A DNA stretch of 13,616 nt from F23-B02 sp963627445 (lineage in GTDB: Bacteria > Bacillota > Clostridia > Oscillospirales > Oscillospiraceae), in the NCBI GenBank assembly GCA_963627445.1, contig CAVGBM010000090.1, positions 1-13,616 on the forward strand, read 5' to 3'. The translations under genes and the position numbers were made by a program. Below the pieces are notes generated by a model, which ran no database searches, had not been told where the DNA came from, and saw nothing but the letters and a program-made list of their open reading frames with translations. The first letter of the stretch is position 1. Each line of letters starts with the position of its first letter. This document shows positions 5,267 through 12,039 of the stretch, piece after piece.

Positions 5267-7870
5267 ATGGAGGTCAGAGAAAATCTTATAAGGCTCTGCG
5301 AAAAGATAGGCGACGGGCATTATAAGATAACGCCCGACTGCGCCGAGTACAAGGTGTTTGAAAAATGGATCACCGATGAGCAGATAGCGCTGCTCATGGC
5401 GATCAAGGGCGCAATGAAGCCGAATTTCCTGGGCGGCATCGCGAGGAGAGCGGGGATGCCCAAGGACAAGGCACGCACCATGCTTCAGGAGCTCACGGAG
5501 ATCGGGCTTTTGGTGCAGGTGGTCGTGCCGAAGTTGGGGCTCGAGATATATCTTCAGCCGCTGTATACCCCGGGTGTATTCGAGTTTCTGCTGTTAAACG
5601 AGCCGTTTTGCCGTGCGCATCCCGAGATAGCCTACGCATTCGAGCAGCACGCAACGGACAGTCAGACAGAGCACGCCATGAACACGCCCATGGGTGCGGG
5701 CATCATGCGCGTTATCCCCGTGGAGGCCGCCATACCCGCCGAGGCACAGCAGATAGACAACGAAAGGGTCAGCCACTACATCGAGCTCAACGCCGACCAC
5801 CTGTGCGCGCTGCCCTGTCAGTGCCGCCGTGTGCGCAAGCTCATGAACGAGGGCGCAGGCGATCCGGACGAGAGCTTCTGCCTGTTCATGGGGCATTGCG
5901 CCGACATGTTCATCCGCCTTGGCAGGGGCAAAAAGCTCACAAAGGAGGAAGCGTACGAGATGATGCGCCATGTCGAGGAGATCGGCTGCGTGCATCAGAT
6001 AACGACGCTCGAGAGCGGCAACACCTTTGCCATCTGCAACTGCCAGCCGGAAAGCTGCCTTGCCCTCGGCGTGACGCAGTATTACAACACTCCCGCTTTT
6101 TCGCAGAGCAACTATGTCGCCGAGATCGACAAGGATAAATGCGTCGCCTGCGGCCAGTGCACCGACAAGTGCGCAAATAACGCCATTCAGATGGGTCAGA
6201 AGCTGTGCACGAAAACGCCCGTCGAGTATAAGCAGATGGATCTGCCGGATGACCTCGATTGGCCACCCGAGCGCTGGAACCCCGAGCACCGCACGAACAG
6301 GCAGTATGTCGCCGAGAGCGGCACTGCCCCGTGCAAGACCGCATGTCCGGCGCACATCGCAGTGCAGGGCTATATCAAGCTCGCAGCGCAGGGCAAATAC
6401 ATGGATGCTCTCGAGCTTATAAAGAAAGAAAACCCCTTCCCCGCCGTCTGCGGCCGCATCTGCAACCGCCGCTGCGAGGACGAGTGTACAAGAGGCAGCA
6501 TCGACAAGGCCGTCGCCATCGACGAGGTCAAGAAGTTCATCGCCGACAGGGAGCTTGACCGCGCCACCCGCTTTGTGCCGAAGAAGCTGCACCACTTTGA
6601 AAAGAAGATCGCCGTCATCGGCGCAGGCCCCGCGGGCCTTGCTTGCGCCTACTACCTTGCCTGCGACGACTACAAGGTCACGGTGTTTGACAAAAACGCC
6701 GAGCCCGGCGGCATGCTGCGCTACGGCATCCCCGCATTCAGGCTCGAGCGAAATGTCATCGATGCCGAGATCGATGTCCTGCGTGAGCTGGGCGTTGAGT
6801 TTAAGTGCGGCGTTGAGGTCGGAAAGGATGTTACGCTCGACGAGCTGCGCAAACAGGGCTTCGAGGCGTTCTACCTCGGCATCGGCGCACAGCGCTCTGC
6901 AAAGCTCGGCATCCCGGGCGAGGAGCTTTCGGGCGTTTACGGCGGCATAGACTTCCTGCGTGCCGTCAACGACGGGCAGGAGCTCAGGCTCGGCAAAAAG
7001 GTCGTCGTCATCGGCGGCGGCAATGTCGCAATGGATGTCGCCCGCACGGCGGTGCGCCTCGGCGCCGACACCACGGTAGTCTACCGCAGAAAGGAAAAGG
7101 ATATGCCCGCCGACCCCGCCGAGGTCGAGGAGGCCAAGGCCGAGGGCGTGAAGTTCGTGTTTGAGCACAAGCCCGTTGAGCTCAAGGGCGCAAAGGGCAA
7201 GGTGACAGAGCTTGTATGCGATAGGGGCGCGGTAAAGTGCAATGCCGTCATCGCCGCCATCGGTCAGACCGCCGATTGGGGCACGCTCGATGTTGGCGCG
7301 CTCGAGAAGACCGCCAAGGGCTACGCTGTTGCCGACGGCATGACCTATCAGACAAAGCAGCCCGACATTTTTGTCGGCGGCGATATCTACACAGGCCCCA
7401 AGTTTGCCATCGACGCGATAGCCGCAGGCAAGCAGGGCGCGATCTCCATCCACCGCTATGTGCAGGAGGGTCAGAGCCTCACCATCGGCAGAGACAGGCT
7501 CGAATACCGCTCGCTTGATAAGGATAACCTCGACCTTGACGGCATTAAGGCAGATTACGACAGCACGCCCAGACAGGTGCCGCACACCATCGATGTCGCA
7601 AGCTTCAAGGATAACCGCCAGACCTTCACCGAGGAGCAGCTAAAGGCGGAGACCGCCCGCTGCCTCGGCTGCGGTGCCTCGGTCGTTGACCCGAACAAGT
7701 GCCTCGGCTGCGGTATCTGCACCACCCGCTGCAAGTTCGACGCAATTCATCTCAGAAAGCGCACGAGCGGCGAGAGCATCGAGTACCCCACCCGCAAAAA
7801 GGTTCTGCCGGAATTCATCGCCGAGCGCCAGCAGAAAATTCAGATACGCAAGCTCCGTCAGGAGAAGTAA
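5267..7870 (+). CDS. Multi-domain FAD/NAD(P)H oxidoreductase with several Fe-S sites and N-terminal helix-turn-helix-like segment
   Basis: An 867-residue cytoplasmic redox enzyme related to the glutamate synthase small-subunit/dihydropyrimidine dehydrogenase type. The first 70 or so residues (DEQIALLMAIKG...GIARRAGMPKDKARTML) look like a winged helix. Residues about 180-275 carry cysteines in PCQCRR, CLFMGHC and CNCQPESC, as in anaerobe 4Fe-4S proteins. CVACGQCTDKC near 288-298 is a ferredoxin cluster. APCKTACPAH near 353 starts the alpha-helical Fe-S domain, with CGRICNRRCEDEC downstream. AVIGAGPAGLACAYYLA near 449 binds FAD and VVVIGGGNVAMDVA near 579 binds NAD(P)H. CLGCGICTTRC near 811 is a last ferredoxin motif. 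The start at 5267 is chosen for GAGGAGGG at 5252-5259; an in-frame ATG at 5222 has no RBS. The electron acceptor is unknown. A hairpin at 7886-7919 ends the transcript. Confidence 0.9.
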   Translation: MEVRENLIRLCEKIGDGHYKITPDCAEYKVFEKWITDEQIALLMAIKGAMKPNFLGGIARRAGMPKDKARTMLQELTEIGLLVQVVVPKLGLEIYLQPLYTPGVFEFLLLNEPFCRAHPEIAYAFEQHATDSQTEHAMNTPMGAGIMRVIPVEAAIPAEAQQIDNERVSHYIELNADHLCALPCQCRRVRKLMNEGAGDPDESFCLFMGHCADMFIRLGRGKKLTKEEAYEMMRHVEEIGCVHQITTLESGNTFAICNCQPESCLALGVTQYYNTPAFSQSNYVAEIDKDKCVACGQCTDKCANNAIQMGQKLCTKTPVEYKQMDLPDDLDWPPERWNPEHRTNRQYVAESGTAPCKTACPAHIAVQGYIKLAAQGKYMDALELIKKENPFPAVCGRICNRRCEDECTRGSIDKAVAIDEVKKFIADRELDRATRFVPKKLHHFEKKIAVIGAGPAGLACAYYLACDDYKVTVFDKNAEPGGMLRYGIPAFRLERNVIDAEIDVLRELGVEFKCGVEVGKDVTLDELRKQGFEAFYLGIGAQRSAKLGIPGEELSGVYGGIDFLRAVNDGQELRLGKKVVVIGGGNVAMDVARTAVRLGADTTVVYRRKEKDMPADPAEVEEAKAEGVKFVFEHKPVELKGAKGKVTELVCDRGAVKCNAVIAAIGQTADWGTLDVGALEKTAKGYAVADGMTYQTKQPDIFVGGDIYTGPKFAIDAIAAGKQGAISIHRYVQEGQSLTIGRDRLEYRSLDKDNLDLDGIKADYDSTPRQVPHTIDVASFKDNRQTFTEEQLKAETARCLGCGASVVDPNKCLGCGICTTRCKFDAIHLRKRTSGESIEYPTRKKVLPEFIAERQQKIQIRKLRQEK

Positions 7871-7885
7871 ACCTCACAATATACA

Positions 7886-7919
7886 AAACAGGCAGTGCCA
7901 TAAACGGCACTGCCTGTTT
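7886..7919. terminator. Bidirectional terminator between convergent genes
   Basis: A perfect 14-bp stem (AAACAGGCAGTGCC 7886-7899 with its complement 7906-7919) has the loop ATAAAC. It starts 15 bp past the oxidoreductase stop and ends 2 bp before the stop of the convergent transporter gene, so it serves both strands. Confidence 0.9.
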
Positions 7920-7921
7920 GT

Positions 7922-8803
7922 TTAATGATGCTGCCTGTGTGGTATTATTGTGTGCGCGGAGAAAAAGTGTGGAATAAACAAGCTTGATAAGATGAGCGCT
8001 GCGCCGAGAACGCCTTCAACATTCATCGACTCGTGCAGGATGAGAACGCCGAGGACGGAGGCAAACGCCGGGTTGAGTGCACACATGAGCCCCGCTCGCT
8101 GGCTGTCCATGTGCGACTGCGCAACGGGCTGGAAGGTGAAGCCGAAGGCAGAGCAGACAAGTCCGAGCATGAGCACACAGCCCCACTCCGTGCCGCCCGA
8201 GGGTAGACGCGGCTGCTCGAAAATGAGCGACAGTATGAGCCCCAAAACGCCGATGGTGCCGACCTCGATGATGCCGACGAGCAGCGCATCACCCTTGTGG
8301 GAAAAGCGGTCGGTCGTGATGATGCCTACAGCGTACAAAACGGCTGCGCACATGCACAGCGCCTCGCCGTGCGTGAAGCCCAGCGCACCCTTGCGCAGGG
8401 TAAGAAGCGCAACTCCGCCGAGGGCGACGACGGCCGTGATGAGGTTCACGGGCTTAGGAAGCTTGCGGATGAGCGCCGCCTCGATGAGCGGCACCCAGAC
8501 TATCGCCGTGTTTTCCACAAACGACACCGTGCCCGTGTCGGTGGTCTTGAGCGCCGTGAGCTCAAAGGTCATGACAGCGGTGAACACCGCACCGATTATA
8601 GCGCCGCCCAATAGATCATGGCGGCTTATGTGCTTGAGGCGCTTAAAAAATATTACGCCCAAGACCAAAAACGCAAGCAGGAATCTCGCTGCGAGAAGAT
8701 TAAAAGTTCCGAGGGTCTCAAGACCCGTTTTGCTGAAGATATATGCGCTCGAGCGGGTCAGAATGACGACCGCCAACAGTATCTGCGCCTTTTTTTCATT
8801 CAT
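7922..8803 (-). CDS. EamA/DMT-family transporter (drug/metabolite exporter type)
   Basis: A 293-residue integral membrane protein of the drug/metabolite transporter superfamily. It shows about ten hydrophobic segments in two EamA-like halves: the first half begins AQILLAVVILTRSSAYIFSK, the second near HGEALCMCAAVLYAVGIITT. The end of the second half reads LNPAFASVLGVLILHESMN, typical of the family (P-A...G...L.E). The substrate is not predictable; relatives move amino acids, nucleotides or drugs. The ATG at 8801-8803 is preferred because AAGGAA lies 9 bases upstream; a GTG at 8812 would abut that RBS. The gene is divergent from a LysR regulator, with a shared 105-bp promoter region, so the regulator probably controls it. 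The C-terminus ends in HRQHH. Confidence 0.88.
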   Translation of the reverse strand: MNEKKAQILLAVVILTRSSAYIFSKTGLETLGTFNLLAARFLLAFLVLGVIFFKRLKHISRHDLLGGAIIGAVFTAVMTFELTALKTTDTGTVSFVENTAIVWVPLIEAALIRKLPKPVNLITAVVALGGVALLTLRKGALGFTHGEALCMCAAVLYAVGIITTDRFSHKGDALLVGIIEVGTIGVLGLILSLIFEQPRLPSGGTEWGCVLMLGLVCSAFGFTFQPVAQSHMDSQRAGLMCALNPAFASVLGVLILHESMNVEGVLGAALILSSLFIPHFFSAHTIIPHRQHH

Positions 8804-8819
8804 ACGGCTCACTTCCTTG

Positions 8820-8848
8820 TTGACATGAGTATAATACGCTTTTATACT
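8820..8848 (+). promoter_or_regulatory. Promoter of the LysR gene
   Basis: A consensus TTGACA (8820-8825) and TATACT (8843-8848) lie 17 bases apart, with an expected start near 8855, ahead of the RBS at 8898-8903. Its -10 hexamer is one arm of a dyad and it overlaps the opposing transporter promoter almost completely. Confidence 0.75.
8828..8848. promoter_or_regulatory. Dyad operator candidate for the LysR regulator
   Basis: AGTATAA (8828-8834) and TTATACT (8842-8848) form a perfect 7-bp inverted repeat with a 7-bp centre. The two arms contain the -10 hexamers of the two opposing promoters. LysR proteins usually bind interrupted dyads of this size near divergent promoters, so this is the natural candidate site; binding itself is an inference. 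Confidence 0.5.
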
Positions 8849-8856
8849 TGAGTAAA
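8828..8856 (-). promoter_or_regulatory. Promoter of the EamA transporter gene, antiparallel to the LysR promoter
   Basis: On the minus strand TTTACT (8851-8856) and TATACT (8828-8833) are 17 bases apart, with an expected start near 8821, ahead of the RBS at 8813-8818. Spacer and hexamers lie inside the same 37 bp as the LysR promoter. Confidence 0.7.
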
Positions 8857-8908
8857 GCGAGAGCTAATCAACTTTTGTATGACTGTTAGTCATGCTTCGG
8901 AGGCCAAT

Positions 8909-9778
8909 ATGGACAGCGAAAAATGCACGATACTCATGAGCATACTCAAAAACGGCAGCATGTCGGCTGCGGCCGAGGAGCTTAACTACACGCAGTCGGG
9001 CATAAGCCGTGCAGTCGAGGCGTTAGAGCGCTCGGCGGGCTTTCAGATAATCACCCGCGGCCGCGGCGGCGTGCATCTCACGCGCGAGGGCGAGGCGCTG
9101 CTGCCCGCGATAAGGGAGATCGCCTATTGGGCAGAGCAGTACGAGCAAGAAGTGCAGCGGCTTAACGGCGCCGTGACCGGCAGGCTCGCAGTCGGCTCGG
9201 CATACGCAAAATTTTTCCCATGGCTCACGAAAGTGGTCTCCGGCTTCCACGAGGCCCACTCGGGCATCACCGTTGAGCTGTGCTCCGGCACGAGCACGGA
9301 GCTTGCCGCACGCATGGGCGCAAAATCGCTCGATCTCGGCATCATAAGCCGCCGAGAGGGCGAATTTCAGTGCACCGTCGTCAAAAAGGACGGCCTTGTC
9401 GCCATGCTGCCGCCCGACCACCCGATGGCGCAGGCAAAAAGTGTGCCCGCCACGATATTTGAGCGTGAGCCGTATATCGAGATACACACGGGGCTGCAAA
9501 CGGACAACACCCTGTGCTTTAACTCCCGCGGCATCGTGCCGAACCTGAGCTTTTCCACGCCCGACAGCATCATCGCCTGCGGCATGGTCAGGGCGGGTCT
9601 GGGCGTGGCGCTCGTAAACTCCGTCATCGCCGAAGAGCTCCAGGGCGGCGTTGCGTATGTACCGCTCGACCCGCCGGAAAATGTGGATATCTGCGTCATC
9701 ACCCCCGCGCGGGAGGTCATCTCCCCCGCCGCGAAGAGCTTTGCGGCCTATGCGATGGGTTTCATTTCCGAGCTGTGA
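8909..9778 (+). CDS. LysR-family transcriptional regulator
   Basis: A 289-residue regulator. The N-terminal 60 residues are the winged helix-turn-helix typical of the family (KNGSMSAAAEELNYTQSGIS, then VEALERSAGFQIITR). A linker helix follows, then a type 2 periplasmic-binding-like effector domain from about residue 85 (GRLAVGSAYAKFFPWL, LDLGIISR, GLVAMLPPDHPMA, GMVRAGLGVALV). The effector is unknown. The start is ATG at 8909 with CGGAGG at 8898-8903 (spacing 5); an in-frame ATG at 8879 would begin before that RBS and is rejected. It is divergently transcribed from the EamA transporter, the usual arrangement for a LysR gene and its target. No terminator separates it from the SOS promoter that begins 4 bp after its stop, so some readthrough into lexA is possible. 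Confidence 0.9.
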   Translation: MDSEKCTILMSILKNGSMSAAAEELNYTQSGISRAVEALERSAGFQIITRGRGGVHLTREGEALLPAIREIAYWAEQYEQEVQRLNGAVTGRLAVGSAYAKFFPWLTKVVSGFHEAHSGITVELCSGTSTELAARMGAKSLDLGIISRREGEFQCTVVKKDGLVAMLPPDHPMAQAKSVPATIFEREPYIEIHTGLQTDNTLCFNSRGIVPNLSFSTPDSIIACGMVRAGLGVALVNSVIAEELQGGVAYVPLDPPENVDICVITPAREVISPAAKSFAAYAMGFISEL

Positions 9779-9782
9779 CCCC

Positions 9783-9811
9783 TTGACTTCGGCGCATATC
9801 GGTGGTATATT
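9783..9811 (+). promoter_or_regulatory. Promoter of the SOS mutagenesis operon
   Basis: TTGACT (9783-9788) and TATATT (9806-9811) are 17 bases apart, predicting a start near 9818. This places the palindrome at 9820-9831 directly over the start of transcription. Confidence 0.8.
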
Positions 9812-9819
9812 TTTATCGT

Positions 9820-9831
9820 GGACATTTGTCC
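9820..9831. promoter_or_regulatory. Candidate LexA-type operator
   Basis: The sequence GGACATTTGTCC is an inverted repeat, GGAC-N4-GTCC, extending to GGACA/TGTCC. Its half-site spacing equals that of the Gram-positive LexA box (GAAC-N4-GTTC), but the second half-site base differs. It sits at the predicted transcription start of the lexA-like gene, so autorepression by that protein is likely. Confidence 0.55.
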
Positions 9832-9853
9832 GAGATAGAAAGGAGCCTGCGAT

Positions 9854-10447
9854 ATGCGCCGTTTGAATGAGGGAAACTTCGCGCTGCTTGAAAATTTCAT
9901 AAACGACTACGCCGAGGCAAACGGCGTGTCGCCCACGGTGCGGGAGATCGCCGCCGGAGTGGGGCTTTCAAAGTCGACGGTGTCAAAGTACTTAAACCTC
10001 ATGAAGCAGCGGGACATGCTGCAAATGGGCGGCTGCCGAAGCGCCGCGACACGGCAGATGCAAAATGACGGCTGCTTTCGTGCGCCGGTTTTGGGCGCTG
10101 TCTCCTGCGGCATCCCGAAGCTTGCCGAGGAGAATATTGAGGAGTATGTAAAGCTCCCGATATCCCTTTTCGGCCACGGCGAATTTTTTCTGCTGCGTGC
10201 CAAGGGCGACTCGATGATAAGCGCCGGTATCGACGACGGCGACCTTGTCGTCGTGCGGCAGCAGCCGACGGCGCAGTATGATCAGATAGTCGTTGCGCTC
10301 GTTGACGACGAGGCAACGCTAAAGCGCTTTCGCCCGCAGGCTGACTGCGTGTATCTGCATCCGGAAAACCCGAGCTATGACGATATCATCGTGCGCGACT
10401 GCATCATACAGGGCGTGGCGGTGAAGGTGCTCAAGGACTTGTATTGA
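9854..10447 (+). CDS. lexA-like: LexA-like SOS repressor with UmuD-type Cys-Gly cleavage site (S24 family)
   Basis: A 197-residue self-cleaving repressor. Residues 1-65 form the LexA winged helix (SPTVREIAAGVGLSKSTVSK at 26-45). Residues about 75-197 are the S24 peptidase fold. The predicted cleavage bond is Cys85-Gly86 (LGAVSCGIP), as in UmuD, whereas classical LexA has Ala-Gly. The catalytic Ser120 lies in GDSM and Lys157 in ATLKRF, the same 37-residue spacing as E. coli LexA. On RecA activation it should cleave itself and derepress its targets. It is the first gene of an operon with a Y-family polymerase (gap 8 bp) and YolD. AAAGGAG lies about 8 bases before ATG 9854. It may be the genome's main LexA or a dedicated operon repressor; a UmuD-like role after cleavage is speculative. 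Confidence 0.9.
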   Translation: MRRLNEGNFALLENFINDYAEANGVSPTVREIAAGVGLSKSTVSKYLNLMKQRDMLQMGGCRSAATRQMQNDGCFRAPVLGAVSCGIPKLAEENIEEYVKLPISLFGHGEFFLLRAKGDSMISAGIDDGDLVVVRQQPTAQYDQIVVALVDDEATLKRFRPQADCVYLHPENPSYDDIIVRDCIIQGVAVKVLKDLY

Positions 10448-10455
10448 GGTGCGCC

Positions 10456-11739
10456 ATGCCAAAGCAAAGGACATATTTCTGCATCGACATGAAGTGCTTT
10501 TACGCCTCGGTCGAGTGCGCTCAGCGCGGGCTCAACCCCTTTGAAACGAACCTGGTCGTTGCCGACCTCAGCCGCGGCAGCGGCACGATCTGCCTTGCGA
10601 TATCGCCGAAGCTCAAGGCGCAGGGCGTGCGCAACCGATGCAGGCTCTACGAGATACCGAAAACGATAGAGTACGAGGCTGCGCCGCCGAGGATGCAGCT
10701 TTACATCGAGTACGCCGCCGACATTTATTCAATTTACCTCGACTATTTTTCGCCGGACGATATCCACGTCTACTCCATCGACGAGGTGTTCATAGACGCG
10801 ACAAGCTACCTCAAGACCTACGGCATGGACGCAAGGTCGCTTGCCAAAAAGCTCATGGACGAGATCGCGCGCAGGCTGCACATCCCGTCGACCGCCGGCA
10901 TCGGCACGAACCTTTTTCTTGCCAAGATCGCCCTTGATATAACCGCGAAGCACTCCAAGGAGCACATGGGCTATCTCGACGAGGAGACGTTTAAAAAGAC
11001 GCTGTGGGATCACCGGCCGATAACGGATTTCTGGCAGATATCCGGCGGCACGGCGCGCAGGCTCGAGCGCTTCGGCGTGACGACGATGCGCAGCCTCGCC
11101 GAGTGCCCGCAGGAGCTCATATACAAGGCCTTCGGCGTGAACGCCGAGCTTCTTATCGACCACGCATGGGGTCGGGAAAGCTGCCTTATAGAGGATATAA
11201 AAAATTATCGGCCGAAAAGCCGCTCGCTGTCAAATTCGCAGATACTGCCCTGCGACTACGGCTTTGCCGAGGCGCGGACGGTGCTCAGCGAGATGGTGCT
11301 GCACGGCTGCCAGAACATGATGCGCCAAAGGGTCATCTGCCGCAGCGTGTGGATAGGCGTGGGCTACAGCCGCGACACGCTGCCGAGTGTGCACGGGCAG
11401 GTGCGCCTGATGAGCGCGACGGCATTAAACTCGCTCATATCGCCGCACGCGCTGGAGATATTTGACCGCATCTCCGACCGCGATACGCCCATCCGCAAGC
11501 TGTCGATAAGCTTCGGCGACGTGTGCGACGAGCAGTGCGAGGGCTACGACTTTTTCACCGATCCTGACGCTGTGGAGAGCGAAAAGGCGCGGGAGAAGGC
11601 GGTGCTCGGCATCATGGACAAATACGGCAAGAACGCCGTGCTGCGGGGCACAAATTTCATGCCCGGGGCAACACAGCGCGAGCGCAACGGAATGATAGGA
11701 GGTCACAGAGCAGGCTATGACGAGACAGGAAAGGGCTAA
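10456..11739 (+). CDS. umuC-like: Y-family translesion DNA polymerase (UmuC/DinB/UvrX type)
   Basis: A 427-residue error-prone polymerase that copies damaged DNA. The palm carries the metal ligands Asp11 (in CIDMKCFYASVE) and Asp109-Glu110 (in YSIDEVFID). Tyr16 is the likely steric gate against ribonucleotides. IPSTAGIGTNLFLAKIA is the family's helix-hairpin region and the little-finger domain follows from about residue 240. The tail RGTNFMPGATQRERNGMIGG resembles the UvrX/YqjW group of Firmicutes rather than E. coli Pol IV. The start is ATG 10456, six bases after GAGG within the lexA stop region. An in-frame TTG at 10444 overlaps lexA and is less likely. The last 23 bases overlap yolD. Expression should follow the lexA-like gene during DNA damage. 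Confidence 0.92.
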   Translation: MPKQRTYFCIDMKCFYASVECAQRGLNPFETNLVVADLSRGSGTICLAISPKLKAQGVRNRCRLYEIPKTIEYEAAPPRMQLYIEYAADIYSIYLDYFSPDDIHVYSIDEVFIDATSYLKTYGMDARSLAKKLMDEIARRLHIPSTAGIGTNLFLAKIALDITAKHSKEHMGYLDEETFKKTLWDHRPITDFWQISGGTARRLERFGVTTMRSLAECPQELIYKAFGVNAELLIDHAWGRESCLIEDIKNYRPKSRSLSNSQILPCDYGFAEARTVLSEMVLHGCQNMMRQRVICRSVWIGVGYSRDTLPSVHGQVRLMSATALNSLISPHALEIFDRISDRDTPIRKLSISFGDVCDEQCEGYDFFTDPDAVESEKAREKAVLGIMDKYGKNAVLRGTNFMPGATQRERNGMIGGHRAGYDETGKG

Positions 11740-12037
11740 GCAGTTCATGGCCTTTGACGCGATGAAGGGCTTGAGCGAGGCGCTGCGCGACCGCGAGGAG
11801 CGGCACTCTCGAGTAGAAAAGCACGACATTTCCGACGAGGCGATCGAGGCGAATTCCCGCGTGATATCCGTGCTCACACGTGGCATGCGGGTGCGCATGG
11901 AGTATTACCGCGCCTTTCACGATATAGTCGGCGAGGGGCGCATAACCGAGGTCAGCATCCCGTTTAAATTTCTCAAGCTCGACGGCGAAAAGGTGCTGTT
12001 CGAGGACATTTATGATATCAAAATAATCGATATGTAA
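11717..12037 (+). CDS. yolD-like: YolD-like protein, accessory of the Y-family polymerase
   Basis: A 106-residue protein of the YolD family, small proteins often encoded beside Y-family polymerases of the UvrX type in Firmicutes and their phages; the biochemical role is not settled. Recognisable segments are RAKQFMAFDAMKGLSEALR at the start, then VISVLTRGMRVRMEYYR and a strand-rich end (GRITEVSIPFKFLKLDGEKVLFEDIYDIKIID). It starts 23 bp inside the polymerase gene in another frame, so translation is probably coupled. GGAGG at about 11699-11703 is 13 bases before the ATG, somewhat far, which also favours coupling. It is the last gene of the SOS operon. The palindromic element at 12040 begins within three bases of its stop codon. 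Confidence 0.85.
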   Translation: MTRQERAKQFMAFDAMKGLSEALRDREERHSRVEKHDISDEAIEANSRVISVLTRGMRVRMEYYRAFHDIVGEGRITEVSIPFKFLKLDGEKVLFEDIYDIKIIDM

Positions 12038-12039
12038 TA

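Noticed and set aside
4647..5291. Short frames in the palindromic elements with the repeated peptide CLNENQL.QNC
   Set aside because: The similarity between copies comes from the DNA repeat. The third copy breaks the frame, none has a good RBS, and pairing rather than coding explains the conservation.
5594..7585. A 663-codon open frame on the minus strand inside the oxidoreductase gene
   Set aside because: It is antisense to a gene with clear motifs. Its translation is low-complexity, rich in Ala, Leu, Val and Asp, with no recognisable domain or RBS, as expected from the third-position GC bias of the real gene.
7950..8828. A 292-codon plus-strand frame opposite the EamA transporter
   Set aside because: It is the antisense shadow of the transporter gene, rich in Ser, Pro, Met and Arg, with no family resemblance.
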